From positions 7,482,501 through 7,546,500 of the forward strand of contig NZ_CP108514.1 in NCBI RefSeq assembly GCF_035989305.1: DNA of 64,000 nt. Reading direction: 5' to 3'. A program made the position numbers and the translations under genes. This stretch comes from Streptomyces sp. NBC_01233 (GTDB taxonomy: Bacteria > Actinomycetota > Actinomycetes > Streptomycetales > Streptomycetaceae). The notes beneath the pieces were generated by a model that ran no database searches, was not told the origin of the DNA, and was given only the letters and a program-made list of their open reading frames with translations. Shown one piece after another: positions 26,237-35,086 of the stretch; position 1 is the first letter of the stretch, and every line of letters begins with the position of its first letter.

Positions 26237-26539
26237 ATGACCGTTCCCACCGCTCGGCCCGCCGCGGCCATCGACGGCGTCCTGCCGCACGAGTGGCTGT
26301 ACGCCCGGCTCTCGCTCTACCTGCGGCGCGCACCCGAGACCATCGACCCGAGCGTGCCGCTCGCCGAGTACGGCATGGACTCGGTGGCGGCCCTGAGCCT
26401 GTGCGGCGACCTGGAGGACGAGTTCGGCCTGGAGGTGGAGCCCACCCTGCTCTGGGACCACCCGACCGTGACCAGCCTGGTCGGCTACCTGTCGACGGTG
26501 CTCCCGGCCGCCTCGCCGGACGCGCAGGGCCGGCACTGA
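26237..26539 (+). CDS. Acyl carrier protein (starter-unit ACP)
   Basis: A 100-residue discrete ACP with the phosphopantetheine site EYGMDSV, Ser49 being the attachment residue. An N-terminal extension of about 20 residues precedes the four-helix core. Lying between the dehydrogenase and the PKS, it most likely receives the FAAL-activated fatty acid and passes it to the PKS ketosynthase. A ggag-type ribosome-binding site (aaggagt) precedes the ATG. The stop overlaps the PKS start by one base. Confidence 0.93.
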   Translation: MTVPTARPAAAIDGVLPHEWLYARLSLYLRRAPETIDPSVPLAEYGMDSVAALSLCGDLEDEFGLEVEPTLLWDHPTVTSLVGYLSTVLPAASPDAQGRH

Positions 26540-29502
26540 TGGGGGACATCGCCGTCGTCGGGATCGACTGCGCGTTCCCCGGGGCGGCGGGCGTGCAGGC
26601 GTACTGGGACCTGCTGATGCGCGGCGGGGACGGGATCGGCCCCGTCCCCGCGCAGCGCTGGGAAGCCCAGGACTTCCCCGCCGTCAGCGGCCGCGGCGGT
26701 TTCATCGACGACGCCGATGTCTTCGACGGCGACTTCTTCTCCGTCACCCCGCGCGAGGCCGCCGCCATGGACCCGCACCACCGGCTGCTGCTGCCCTGCG
26801 CCTGGCGGGCCCTGGAGGACTCGGGCCGGGCCCCCGGCGATCTCGCGGGCACCGAGACCGGGGTGTTCATCGGCGTGATGGGCGGCGAATGGGGCCGCCT
26901 CACCATGAGCGACCTCGCCCGCGTCACCCCGCTGCTCGGCGCCGGCAGCAGCGCCGGCATGGCGGCCAACCGGATCTCCTACCACTTCAACCTCACCGGA
27001 CCGAGCCTGGCCGTCGACACGGCCTGCTCGTCCTCGCTCGTCGCCGTCCACCTCGCCGCGGGCTCCCTGCTGTCCGGGGAGTGCGACACCGCCCTGGCCG
27101 GCGGGGTCAACATCGTGCTCTCGCCCTCCCTGGGCATGGTCTACGGCCAGCTCGGCCTGGCCGCCTCCGACGGACGCTGCAAGCCCTTCAGCGCCGACGC
27201 CGACGGGATCGGGCGCAGCGACGGCGTGGGCCTCGTGGTGCTGCGCCGGCTCGACGACGCGCTCGCCGACGGGCAGCGGATCTACGCCGTCCTGCGCGGC
27301 AGCGCCGTCAACCAGGACGGCCGCAGCAACGGGGTGATCGCCCCCAACCGCTGGTCCCAGCAGCGGGTGCTGAACTCCGCGTACCGGCGCGCCGGGGTCA
27401 CCCCCGACCGGGTCGCCTTCGTGGAGGCGCACGGCACCGGGACCGTACTCGGCGACGCCATCGAGTGCGCGGCGCTCGGCGCGGTGCACGGGATCCCGCG
27501 CGAGACCCCCTGCGCGATCGGCTCCGTCAAGGGCAACCTGGGCCACACCGAGGGCGCGGCGGGCATCGCCGGCCTCATCAAGACCGTCCTGGCCCTGCAC
27601 CACCGGATCGTCCCCGCCAGCCTCTTCGCCGACCGCGAGAACCCGCAGCTGCGGCTCGGCGAACGCGGCATGCGGCTGCTGAAGTCCCCGATGCGGCTGC
27701 CCCGCGGGGAGAGCCTCGCCGGGGTCAGCAGCTTCGGCATGGGCGGTACCAACGCCCACGCCGTCCTGGGCTCGGCGCCCCGGATCCCGGTCGCCGCGGG
27801 AGCCCGTACGGGTGCGGCCCGCGACGCCGTCGGCGTCTTCACCGTCAGCGGCGACACCCCCGAGGCGCTGCGCCGCAACCTCGCCGCCCAGGCCGACGCG
27901 GTGGCCGGGCGGCCGCGCGGCGGGGCGGCGGCCCTGTGCTGGAGCAGCAACCGGATCAAGACGGGCCTGCCGTACCGGTTCGCGGCTCCCGTGCGCGACA
28001 CCGACGAGCTCGTGGCCGAACTGCGCCACGCGGCGGCCCCCCAGGACGCGGCCGGGAGCGGCGGGCGTCCGTGGGGCAGGCCGGTCGTGGCCTTCCTCTT
28101 CACCGGCCAGGGCAGCGAGTACCCCGGCATGACGGCCGGGCTCCACCGCGACTCCCCGGCCTACCGGCGCCATCTCGCCGAGGCCGACGGGGCACTCGCC
28201 GCACACCTCGGCACGTCGGTGCGCGAGCTGATCCTCAGCGGCGACGAACGGGTCCACCGGCCCGAGTTCGCCCAGCCGGCGCTGTTCGCCGTCGGCTACG
28301 CACTGGCCCGCACGCTCACCTCGCTCGGGATCACCCCGGCGGCCGTCCTCGGCCACAGCCTGGGCGAGTACGCCGCCGCCGTGACCGCCGGGGCCCTGTC
28401 CCTCGGCGAAGCCGCCCGCCTGGTGGTCCGGCGCGGCGCGCTGATGGGCGAACTGCCCGCCGGCGGCGGCATGATCGCCGCGGCCGCCGCCCCCGAGGAG
28501 CTCGCCGAGCTCCTGGCGGGGGAGCCGGGCACGGTCGTGGCGGCGCTCAACGGCCCCGCGGACACGGTGGTGTCCGGACCGCTGCAGGCGCTGGAACGGA
28601 TCGGGCGGGAGCTCGCGGGCCGCGGCGTGCGGGTCAGGCAGCTGCCCGTCTCCCACGCCTTCCACTCGCCCCTGATGGCCCCGGCCGCCGCGGGCCTGCG
28701 CACCGAGTCCGTGCGCTGCGAGCCGCCCGCGGTACCGGTGGCCTCGACCCGGCACGGCCGGATGCTGCGCCACGACCTCATGGACGCCGGCTACTGGGCC
28801 GGCCAGATCGAGGAGCCCGTGCTCATGGACACCGCGCTCGGCGCGCTCGCCGCCGACGTCGCCCCCACCCACCTGATCGAGATCGGCCCGCGCGGCACCC
28901 TCCTGCAGATCGCCGCCAGGGGCGGGCGCGCGGCGGCCGCGGAGTTCCTGCATCCCGCCCCGGGCGCCGAGGCCACGGGGAGGGAGCTCGCGGCGACCGT
29001 CGCCGCCCTGTACCGCGGCGGGCTGGACCCGCTCTGGGAGGAGCTGTACGAACCGGGGCACCGGGTCGTCGAAGCGCTGGGCCCGTACGTCTTCTCGTCG
29101 GCGCAGCGCCACTGGGACCGGCAGGCGTTCGTGCACACCGCCCAGCCCCCCACGGCCCGGCCCGACCCCGCCCGGCCCGTCGCGCCGGTCGCCGCGCCTT
29201 TCGAGGCCGGCGCCGAGCCCGGGGCCCGTGCCGGGGCCCACGCCGACGATCCCGTGCTGCTCGCGGTCGTCCAGGCCGTCACCGAGGTCGGCGGCTACCC
29301 CCCGGAACGCGTCGTGCGCGAGGCCCGCCTCTACGAGGACCTCGGCTTCGACTCGGTGATGATCATGCAGCTCAAGAACCAGGTGGAGGCCAGGCTGCCA
29401 CGGGTCGGCGAGGTCTCCGTGCAGGAGATGCTGCCCGCCCTGCGCTCGGTCGGCTCGCTGGCCGCCTTCCTCGACGACATGCTCCTGGCGAGGTCGGCAT
29501 GA
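26539..29502 (+). CDS. Single-module type I polyketide synthase (KS-AT-ACP)
   Basis: 987 residues. The KS (~1-425) has Cys163 in DTACSSS, His298 in EAHGTGT and His336 in NLGHTEG. The AT (~515-830) has Ser607 in GHSLGEY, with HAFH at the specificity position, which points to malonyl-CoA. The ACP (~905-985) has Ser939 in LGFDSVMI. There is no ketoreductase, dehydratase or thioesterase, so one extension leaves a beta-ketoacyl-ACP. That is the substrate expected by the downstream KASIII-like enzyme in a tetronate pathway. Confidence 0.94.
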   Translation: MGDIAVVGIDCAFPGAAGVQAYWDLLMRGGDGIGPVPAQRWEAQDFPAVSGRGGFIDDADVFDGDFFSVTPREAAAMDPHHRLLLPCAWRALEDSGRAPGDLAGTETGVFIGVMGGEWGRLTMSDLARVTPLLGAGSSAGMAANRISYHFNLTGPSLAVDTACSSSLVAVHLAAGSLLSGECDTALAGGVNIVLSPSLGMVYGQLGLAASDGRCKPFSADADGIGRSDGVGLVVLRRLDDALADGQRIYAVLRGSAVNQDGRSNGVIAPNRWSQQRVLNSAYRRAGVTPDRVAFVEAHGTGTVLGDAIECAALGAVHGIPRETPCAIGSVKGNLGHTEGAAGIAGLIKTVLALHHRIVPASLFADRENPQLRLGERGMRLLKSPMRLPRGESLAGVSSFGMGGTNAHAVLGSAPRIPVAAGARTGAARDAVGVFTVSGDTPEALRRNLAAQADAVAGRPRGGAAALCWSSNRIKTGLPYRFAAPVRDTDELVAELRHAAAPQDAAGSGGRPWGRPVVAFLFTGQGSEYPGMTAGLHRDSPAYRRHLAEADGALAAHLGTSVRELILSGDERVHRPEFAQPALFAVGYALARTLTSLGITPAAVLGHSLGEYAAAVTAGALSLGEAARLVVRRGALMGELPAGGGMIAAAAAPEELAELLAGEPGTVVAALNGPADTVVSGPLQALERIGRELAGRGVRVRQLPVSHAFHSPLMAPAAAGLRTESVRCEPPAVPVASTRHGRMLRHDLMDAGYWAGQIEEPVLMDTALGALAADVAPTHLIEIGPRGTLLQIAARGGRAAAAEFLHPAPGAEATGRELAATVAALYRGGLDPLWEELYEPGHRVVEALGPYVFSSAQRHWDRQAFVHTAQPPTARPDPARPVAPVAAPFEAGAEPGARAGAHADDPVLLAVVQAVTEVGGYPPERVVREARLYEDLGFDSVMIMQLKNQVEARLPRVGEVSVQEMLPALRSVGSLAAFLDDMLLARSA

Positions 29503-30557
29503 CGCGGGCGACGGCCAGGACGGACGCGACGGATCCGGCGGACCGCGCCACGGTCTACCTCGCGGGGACCGGTACGGCGCTGCCCGGCGCCCCGGTGGAC
29601 AACACCGCGCTCGGCGCACTGCTGGGCGTGAGCGAGGAGTGGATCGACATCTTCGTCGGCACCAGGACCCGGCACTTCGGCTGGGACCCGGTCACCGGAG
29701 AGGTCCGCGGCTCGCTCGCCGACCTGTGCGCCGAGGCCGGCGCCCAGGCCGTGAGCGCCGCGGGACTCGGCCCCGCCGACATCGAGTTCGTGGTGCTCGC
29801 GACCGCGACCCCGGACCTGCTCCTGCCGACCACCGCCGGCGAGGTCGCCGACCGGCTGGGCCTCGACCACCTGCCGGTCTACCAGATCCAGGCGGGCTGC
29901 TCCGGCGCCGTCCAGGCCCTCGACCTGGGCCGCACCCTGATCCTCGGCGGCCGCCGGGCCGGTCTGGTCCTGGGCGGGGACGTCACGCACCGGTTCCTGT
30001 CGCCGCGGCGGGACGCCGCCCGGATGCCCACCGAGGAACTGGTCAACTACGTCCTCTTCGGGGACGGGGCCGGCGCCGCGGTCCTCACGGACGAGCCCGA
30101 GGGCGAGCGGGTCGCCGTACGGGCGGTGCTGAACTCCTGGACCGGGCGGGGCCGTCCGCCCGGCCAGCTCCTGGACTGGTACGGAACCACCGACCGCGAC
30201 TCGGAGCGGCGGATGCTGGCCGAGGACTACAAGGCGATCGAGGAGCACGTGCCGAAGATCTCCGTGGAGATCCTCTGGGAGCTGCTCGGGGGGCTCGGGT
30301 GGGGCCTCGACGACGTCGGCTTCCTGCTGCCGCCCCAGCTGTCCGAGCGGATGACCGCGCGCATCGTCGAGCGGCTGCCGGCCGGCCCCGCGCAGGAGGT
30401 CTCCTGCGTGTCCGAGACCGGCAACACGGGCAATGCCCTGCCCTTCCTGCAACTCGAGCGGCTGCTCCCGCAGTTCGCCGTCGGGGACCGGGCGCTGGCC
30501 CTGTGCGTGGAGTCCAGCAGGTGGATCAGGGCCGGTTTCGCCCTGGAGAAGGTGTGA
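29499..30557 (+). CDS. KASIII (FabH)-like condensing/acyltransfer enzyme
   Basis: A 352-residue thiolase-fold protein. Cys134 in YQIQAGCSGA and Asn in SETGNTGNA are present, but the place of the usual active-site His-Gln-Ala-Asn reads PPQLS, so the catalytic His is missing. Together with the adjacent FkbH-like protein and ACP, it resembles the RkD/Tmn15 group, which joins a beta-ketoacyl thioester to glyceryl-ACP to close a tetronate ring. That role is inference from gene order. The start overlaps the PKS stop by 4 bases. Confidence 0.86.
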   Translation: MTRATARTDATDPADRATVYLAGTGTALPGAPVDNTALGALLGVSEEWIDIFVGTRTRHFGWDPVTGEVRGSLADLCAEAGAQAVSAAGLGPADIEFVVLATATPDLLLPTTAGEVADRLGLDHLPVYQIQAGCSGAVQALDLGRTLILGGRRAGLVLGGDVTHRFLSPRRDAARMPTEELVNYVLFGDGAGAAVLTDEPEGERVAVRAVLNSWTGRGRPPGQLLDWYGTTDRDSERRMLAEDYKAIEEHVPKISVEILWELLGGLGWGLDDVGFLLPPQLSERMTARIVERLPAGPAQEVSCVSETGNTGNALPFLQLERLLPQFAVGDRALALCVESSRWIRAGFALEKV

Positions 30558-30564
30558 GGCGTCG

Positions 30565-32499
30565 ATGACGACGGGACTGGACCGGCTGCGCGAACTGCGC
30601 GCGCAGGGTCTGCTGGAGAAGGCGTACGACCAGGTGCCCGGGCTGCTCGCGCAGGAGGGCGGGCCGGGCGGCCCCGGGTCCGGGTCCGGGGCCGGGACGA
30701 CCGGAGGGGCGGTGTCCGCGGCCGCGGCCGGCCGGCTGCTCGGCGGACTCGACGCCGACGCCGTGCTGGCCCACCACCCGCGGACCCCCGTCGTGACGGT
30801 GGCGGTCACCGGCCAGTCCACCGTCGGCCACGTCGTCGACCCGCTCCGGGGCGAACTGGCCCGTCACGGCCTGCTGCTGAAGCCGGTGCTCGGCGAACAC
30901 GGCACGTACCTGCGCGATCTGACCGACCCCGGCGGCGAGCTGTGGACGGCCCGGCCGGACCTCACCCTGTGCCTGCTGGACGCCGAGACCGTCTTCGCGC
31001 AGGTTCCCGCGGTGTGGCGGCCCGAGGACGTGGAACGCGCGGCCGAGGAGGTCCTGAGCCGGTGCGACGCGCTGGCCGGGTCGGCCCCGGGGACCCTGGT
31101 GCTCAACACCCTTCCCCTGCCGCGCGCCTACAGCCACCAGCTGATCGACCACCGCTCCCGGGCCCTCCTGGGCGCCGTGTGGAGGGAGTTCAACGCCCGC
31201 CTGCTGAGGCTCGCGGCCGCATCCGCCGCCCGGCTCGTGGTGATCGACCTGGAACCGCTGGTCGGCGAGGGCGGGCCGGTCACCGACCCGCGCCTCGCCC
31301 GTCACGCCAAGGTCCAGCTCGGCGCGGAACTCCTGGCCGCCTACGCACGCGAGGTCGGCCACCTGGCCCGCGCGCTGGCCGGCCGGGTCCGCAAGTGCCT
31401 GGTGCTCGACCTCGACGACACCCTGTGGGACGGGGTGCTCGGCGAGGACGGGCCCGAGGGCATCGCGGCGGCCGGCACCCTGCGGGGGGAGGCCTTCGGA
31501 GCCTTCCAGAAGTGCGTCAAACAGCTCGGCTCCCAAGGCGTGCTCCTCGCGGTCAGCAGCAAGAACGACGAGGGCCCGGTCCTCGGGGCGCTGAGCACCC
31601 ACCCCGATCTGGTGCTGCGCGAGCCCGACTTCGTACGGATCAACGCCAACTGGGAGCCCAAGGACGCCAATCTGGCCGACATCGCGCGAGCGCTGGACCT
31701 CGCCGCCGACGCCCTCGTCTTCGCCGACGACTCACCGGCCGAGCGCGCACTGGTGCGGCACGGGGCGCCCGAGGTGGCCGTGGTGGCGCTCGACGAGGAA
31801 CCCGCGCTGCACGTGACCCGGCTGCTGGCCGACGGCTGGTTCGACACCCTGCGGCTGACCGACGAGGACCGGGCCAGGACCGGCGAGTACCACCGCCAGC
31901 GCGAGCGCCGGACGCTTCGGGCGGGTTCGGGCTCGCACGAGGAGTTCTTGCGGGCACTGGAGGTCCGGGTCGGGCTCGGCCCGCCCCGCCCCCACGAGTA
32001 CGCCCGGATGTCCCAGCTGACCCTGCGCACCCACCAGTTCAACCTGGCCGGCGGGGGCCACACGGAGTCCGAACTGGCCGCTCTGGCCGCCGACCCGGCG
32101 CGGCTGCTGCTCGCCGCCCGCAGCGCGGACCGGTTCGGCGACAACGGCCTGGTCGGAGCGGTGCTCGGAACCGTGACGGAGGGGGTCCTGCTGCTGGACA
32201 ACATGTGGCTCAGCTGCCGGGTGCTCGCCCGCGGCGTCGAACACGCCTGCCTCGCGGTGCTGTTGGAGCAGGCCCGCGCGCTCGGACTGTCCGGGGTGAC
32301 CGCCCGGTACGTCCCCACCCCGCGCAACCACCGCGCCCGCGACTTCTACCCGTCCTGCGGCTTCACGCGGGCGGGTGACGGCGGGCCGGTGGACGCGGCG
32401 GTGGAGTTCCACCACGACCTGGCGCGGGTGCCGGAAGTCCCGGCGCACGTGCGCATCACCGAAACCCCGGGGGGAAGACGGATGGATGAGCCTCGATAG
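30565..32499 (+). CDS. FkbH-like HAD-IIIC protein (glyceryl-ACP synthase)
   Basis: 644 residues. The N-terminal SGNH-hydrolase-like region contains VAVTGQSTVGHV (~75). The HAD core has the nucleophile motif LDLDDTLWDG (Asp282 and Asp284) and FADDSPAERA. A C-terminal GNAT-like region contains MSQLTLRTHQFNL. FkbH-type proteins dephosphorylate 1,3-bisphosphoglycerate and load the glyceryl group on a dedicated ACP, giving methoxy-/hydroxymalonyl units or tetronate C3 units. No dehydrogenases or O-methyltransferase of the methoxymalonyl route are present, which favours direct glyceryl use. Confidence 0.9.
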   Translation: MTTGLDRLRELRAQGLLEKAYDQVPGLLAQEGGPGGPGSGSGAGTTGGAVSAAAAGRLLGGLDADAVLAHHPRTPVVTVAVTGQSTVGHVVDPLRGELARHGLLLKPVLGEHGTYLRDLTDPGGELWTARPDLTLCLLDAETVFAQVPAVWRPEDVERAAEEVLSRCDALAGSAPGTLVLNTLPLPRAYSHQLIDHRSRALLGAVWREFNARLLRLAAASAARLVVIDLEPLVGEGGPVTDPRLARHAKVQLGAELLAAYAREVGHLARALAGRVRKCLVLDLDDTLWDGVLGEDGPEGIAAAGTLRGEAFGAFQKCVKQLGSQGVLLAVSSKNDEGPVLGALSTHPDLVLREPDFVRINANWEPKDANLADIARALDLAADALVFADDSPAERALVRHGAPEVAVVALDEEPALHVTRLLADGWFDTLRLTDEDRARTGEYHRQRERRTLRAGSGSHEEFLRALEVRVGLGPPRPHEYARMSQLTLRTHQFNLAGGGHTESELAALAADPARLLLAARSADRFGDNGLVGAVLGTVTEGVLLLDNMWLSCRVLARGVEHACLAVLLEQARALGLSGVTARYVPTPRNHRARDFYPSCGFTRAGDGGPVDAAVEFHHDLARVPEVPAHVRITETPGGRRMDEPR

Positions 32500-32722
32500 C
32501 CTCGACGCGTTCCTGCGGACGGTCCGCGACGACCTCGGCCTGGACATCGCGATCCCCGAGGGCGCCGACACCGCACTGGTGGAGCTGCCCGGCTGGGACT
32601 CGTTGAACCTGCTTCGTCTGGTGGCCCTCCTGGAGGAGTCGGGCCACCGGGTACCGGTACACCGTCTGCTGGAGGCGCACCGCCTCCGGGAGATCCACAC
32701 CCTCATGAAGGAGTACGCATGA
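32486..32722 (+). CDS. Small acyl carrier protein (glyceryl carrier)
   Basis: A 78-residue discrete carrier with the phosphopantetheine site LPGWDSLNLL (Ser39). Its ATG lies inside the last codons of the FkbH-like gene (14-bp overlap) in another frame, so the pair is translationally coupled. This is the usual arrangement of FkbH-like enzymes with their partner ACP. The stop overlaps the phosphopantetheinyl transferase start by 4 bases. Confidence 0.9.
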   Translation: MSLDSLDAFLRTVRDDLGLDIAIPEGADTALVELPGWDSLNLLRLVALLEESGHRVPVHRLLEAHRLREIHTLMKEYA

Positions 32723-33633
32723 CTGCCCCGGGCAGCCCCTCGCTCGGCCCACCGCTCGGTGAGCCCGTCGCCGTGGTACCGGGAGGCGACTCGTGGGACC
32801 GGGTCAGGGACGACCTCGCCTCCCACGGGACGGCGCTGGTCTACGCGTGGCTGAGGGACCTGGAGCCGCGCGTACCGTCCGGTGACGGGCTGCGCGAGCT
32901 GCTCGGCCGGGACTGGACGCGCTACCTCGACCTGACGCACGCGGACGTACGCGGCCGCTACATCGCCTCCCGGATGCTGCTGAAGTACGCGGCGAGCGCG
33001 GTGCTCGACAGCGATCCCGCGGACCTGGAACTGGCCTACGGGCCGACCGGCCGGCCGTACCTGCGCGGCTGCGACCAGATCGACATCAGCCTCAGCCACA
33101 CCGAGGACCTGCTGCTCGTCGGGCTGACGACCACCGGCCTCATCGGGGTGGACGCGGAACGGGCCGACCGGGAGATGCACGCGGGCGGACTGGGCCGCCA
33201 CATCTGCACGCCGTACGAGTCGGTGCTGCTGTCCGGCATGCCGGTGGCGGAGCGCAATGACGCGCTCGTGCGGCTGTGGACCCTCAAGGAGGCCTACAGC
33301 AAGGCCATCGGCCAGGGCATGCAGTTCCGGTTCACGGAGTTCGGATTCGGTCCGGACGGCAGGGCCGTGCGGGTCCAGCGGCCGGACGGGACCGCGGGGA
33401 CCGGGGACGAGTGGATCTTCCGTACGTTCCCGGTCGCCGACGGCTACGTCGTCAGTGCCGCGGTGTACGACGCGGGCTTCGGCCGGCTCCAGGACGCCCA
33501 CGTCACCACGATGCTCGACCAGGACTGCGTGGACGCGATCACGGAGGCGCTCGACGAGGCGGAGCACGAGGAGACGGCGTACGGCGGGATCGCGCACGGC
33601 GGGACGGAGTACGGCGGGGGCGCCGGCCGCTGA
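32719..33633 (+). CDS. 4'-phosphopantetheinyl transferase (Sfp/AcpT-like)
   Basis: 304 residues. The signature pair is present: LIGVDAE (Mg-binding) and RLWTLKEAYSKAIGQG. The ISLSHT segment lies upstream. It converts the apo-ACPs of the operon to holo form. The last ~20 residues are a low-complexity tail with repeated YGG/HGG elements. It is the last gene of the FAAL-PKS operon and ends 16 bp before the convergent LuxR-type regulator. Confidence 0.93.
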   Translation: MTAPGSPSLGPPLGEPVAVVPGGDSWDRVRDDLASHGTALVYAWLRDLEPRVPSGDGLRELLGRDWTRYLDLTHADVRGRYIASRMLLKYAASAVLDSDPADLELAYGPTGRPYLRGCDQIDISLSHTEDLLLVGLTTTGLIGVDAERADREMHAGGLGRHICTPYESVLLSGMPVAERNDALVRLWTLKEAYSKAIGQGMQFRFTEFGFGPDGRAVRVQRPDGTAGTGDEWIFRTFPVADGYVVSAAVYDAGFGRLQDAHVTTMLDQDCVDAITEALDEAEHEETAYGGIAHGGTEYGGGAGR

Positions 33634-33649
33634 GGGCCCGTCGCCGGGA

Positions 33650-34687
33650 TCACGACAAGGAGGGCACCGATCCCCTGGAGAGCATCTCCTGCCGGGCGGC
33701 GTTGTAGCCGGCCTGGAAGCGGCTGGTGGCCTCCAGCTCCTCGGTGATCTCGGCGATGTGGCGGCGGCAGGTCCGCACGGACATGCCGAGCCGGCGCGCG
33801 ACCATCTCGTCCTTGTACCCCTTGGTCATCAGCCGGATGATCGACCACTTGAGCTCGTCCGAGGAAGCCGGGGAGCGTTGGGAGTCGACGACGTACGGCG
33901 ACGCGCCGTCCCACAGGTACTCGAAGACGGAGCACAGGAACGCCACGAGGGTGGGCTCGCGGACGATGGCCGCCCCGGGCGTGCCGTCGCCGCCGGAGCG
34001 TTCCGGCAGGAAGGCGACCTCCCGGTCGTAGATGATCAGCCGGTCGATGACTTCGTCCGCGGTGCGGATCTCCGCGCCCTGTTCGCTGACCTCCCGGACG
34101 TAGGAGCGGGTGGGCAGGTCATTGCGGGCGGTGTGCTGGTAGATGGTACGGATCCGGACACCGCGGGCGAGGGTGGTCAGCGCCGACTCGCGGGCCGACA
34201 CGAGCGCGTAGGCGGGGCGGGCGCCACCGGGCTGGACGGTGAGCAGCTCGCTCTTGCAGTTCTGGGTGAGGTGGTTGAGCATCGACTGGATCCGCGAGAC
34301 GTCGGTGATGACGTCGAAGGCCTCCAGGCGATTGCGCAGCCGGCGCCCCTCGAAGTACAGGGGGGTCAGGGACAGCAGCTTCGCCCGTACGTCGGTGACG
34401 GCCTGCTGCAGGTCGCGTATGTGCCGTTCGGCGGGTCCGACCAGGGACGCGGCCGCCACGTCCGGTGTGACGGGGGTCAGTTCGGTGGGGTTTCCCGGCA
34501 TCGACTGCAGCAGGCGGACCCCGCGGAGCACCTGCTCCACCCGGATGATCTCCTCGGGCGTCAGCGACAGCTGCTCGGCAATCTGCTCGCGTGCGAAGCG
34601 GCCGCACTCGACCGCGAGACCGTACGCGGTGGCGCTGATGTCGTCCAGCTCGGCGAACCCCGAATCCGAGCCCTCCCCTGTAAACAT
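33650..34687 (-). CDS. LuxR/HTH-type transcriptional regulator with TrmB-like N-terminus
   Basis: 345 residues. The N-terminal ~80 residues look like a winged-helix/TrmB-type segment (LSLTPEEIIRVEQVL), the middle domain is of unassigned sensor type, and a C-terminal HTH (YKDEMVARRLGMSVRTCRRHIAEI) is at ~290-325. This kind of regulator often sits beside streptomycete secondary-metabolite genes. It is divergent from a 63-residue secreted peptide gene across a 171-bp region with an inverted repeat, suggesting that it controls, or senses, that peptide. Confidence 0.85.
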   Translation of the reverse strand: MFTGEGSDSGFAELDDISATAYGLAVECGRFAREQIAEQLSLTPEEIIRVEQVLRGVRLLQSMPGNPTELTPVTPDVAAASLVGPAERHIRDLQQAVTDVRAKLLSLTPLYFEGRRLRNRLEAFDVITDVSRIQSMLNHLTQNCKSELLTVQPGGARPAYALVSARESALTTLARGVRIRTIYQHTARNDLPTRSYVREVSEQGAEIRTADEVIDRLIIYDREVAFLPERSGGDGTPGAAIVREPTLVAFLCSVFEYLWDGASPYVVDSQRSPASSDELKWSIIRLMTKGYKDEMVARRLGMSVRTCRRHIAEITEELEATSRFQAGYNAARQEMLSRGSVPSLS

Positions 34688-34729
34688 GTCAGCCCCCGCT
34701 GGTCGGTGTATTTGCTGCCACGTAACTTT

Positions 34730-34753
34730 ACGCCAACGTGCCGCCCTTGGCGT
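34730..34753. promoter_or_regulatory. Inverted repeat operator candidate between LuxR gene and small peptide
   Basis: ACGCCAA (34730-34736) and TTGGCGT (34747-34753) are perfect 7-bp arms separated by 10 bp, in the shared upstream region of the divergent regulator and peptide genes. The spacing puts the arms on the same DNA face, as for a dimeric regulator. Confidence 0.5.
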
Positions 34754-34858
34754 GGCTGATCGAGATCGAGCAGTCTGTTCGCATCACCCGGAGCCACTGA
34801 GTCGGAAGTGTCCGGCGGTGCGGGTGGAGTGGAACTCGATCTTCGACTGGGGGAAGTC

Positions 34859-35050
34859 GTGAGAACTATTTCCGTTAAGGTATCTTCGATTTGCTTGACT
34901 GTAGTGACGAGTGTGGTATTAGCGCTGGGAGTTCAGGCCATGACGGGCCCGGCAGTGTCCAACGGGTACGCCCAGACCGTCGTCGCCACCGTCGCGGACG
35001 GGGGCGAGGACGGCGTGCCGGCCACACCCGAGGACGACCAGTGGACGTAA
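34859..35050 (+). CDS. Small secreted peptide precursor (63 aa) with TTA codon
   Basis: GTG 34859 follows a ggggaagt ribosome-binding site. The product has a short basic start (VRTISVKV), a hydrophobic signal segment (~residues 9-30) and an acidic C-terminal tail (DGGEDGVPATPEDDQWT). It carries no domain, so export of a short peptide is the likely purpose. The first ~25 codons are unusually A/T-rich for this genome, and codon 21 is TTA (34919-34921), implying bldA dependence. It lies opposite a LuxR-type regulator inside the polyketide cluster. A signalling role is inference. Confidence 0.7.
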   Translation: MRTISVKVSSICLTVVTSVVLALGVQAMTGPAVSNGYAQTVVATVADGGEDGVPATPEDDQWT

Positions 35051-35086
35051 CCCGGCGCCGCGGCTAGACCCGGCCGCCCGTACGGC

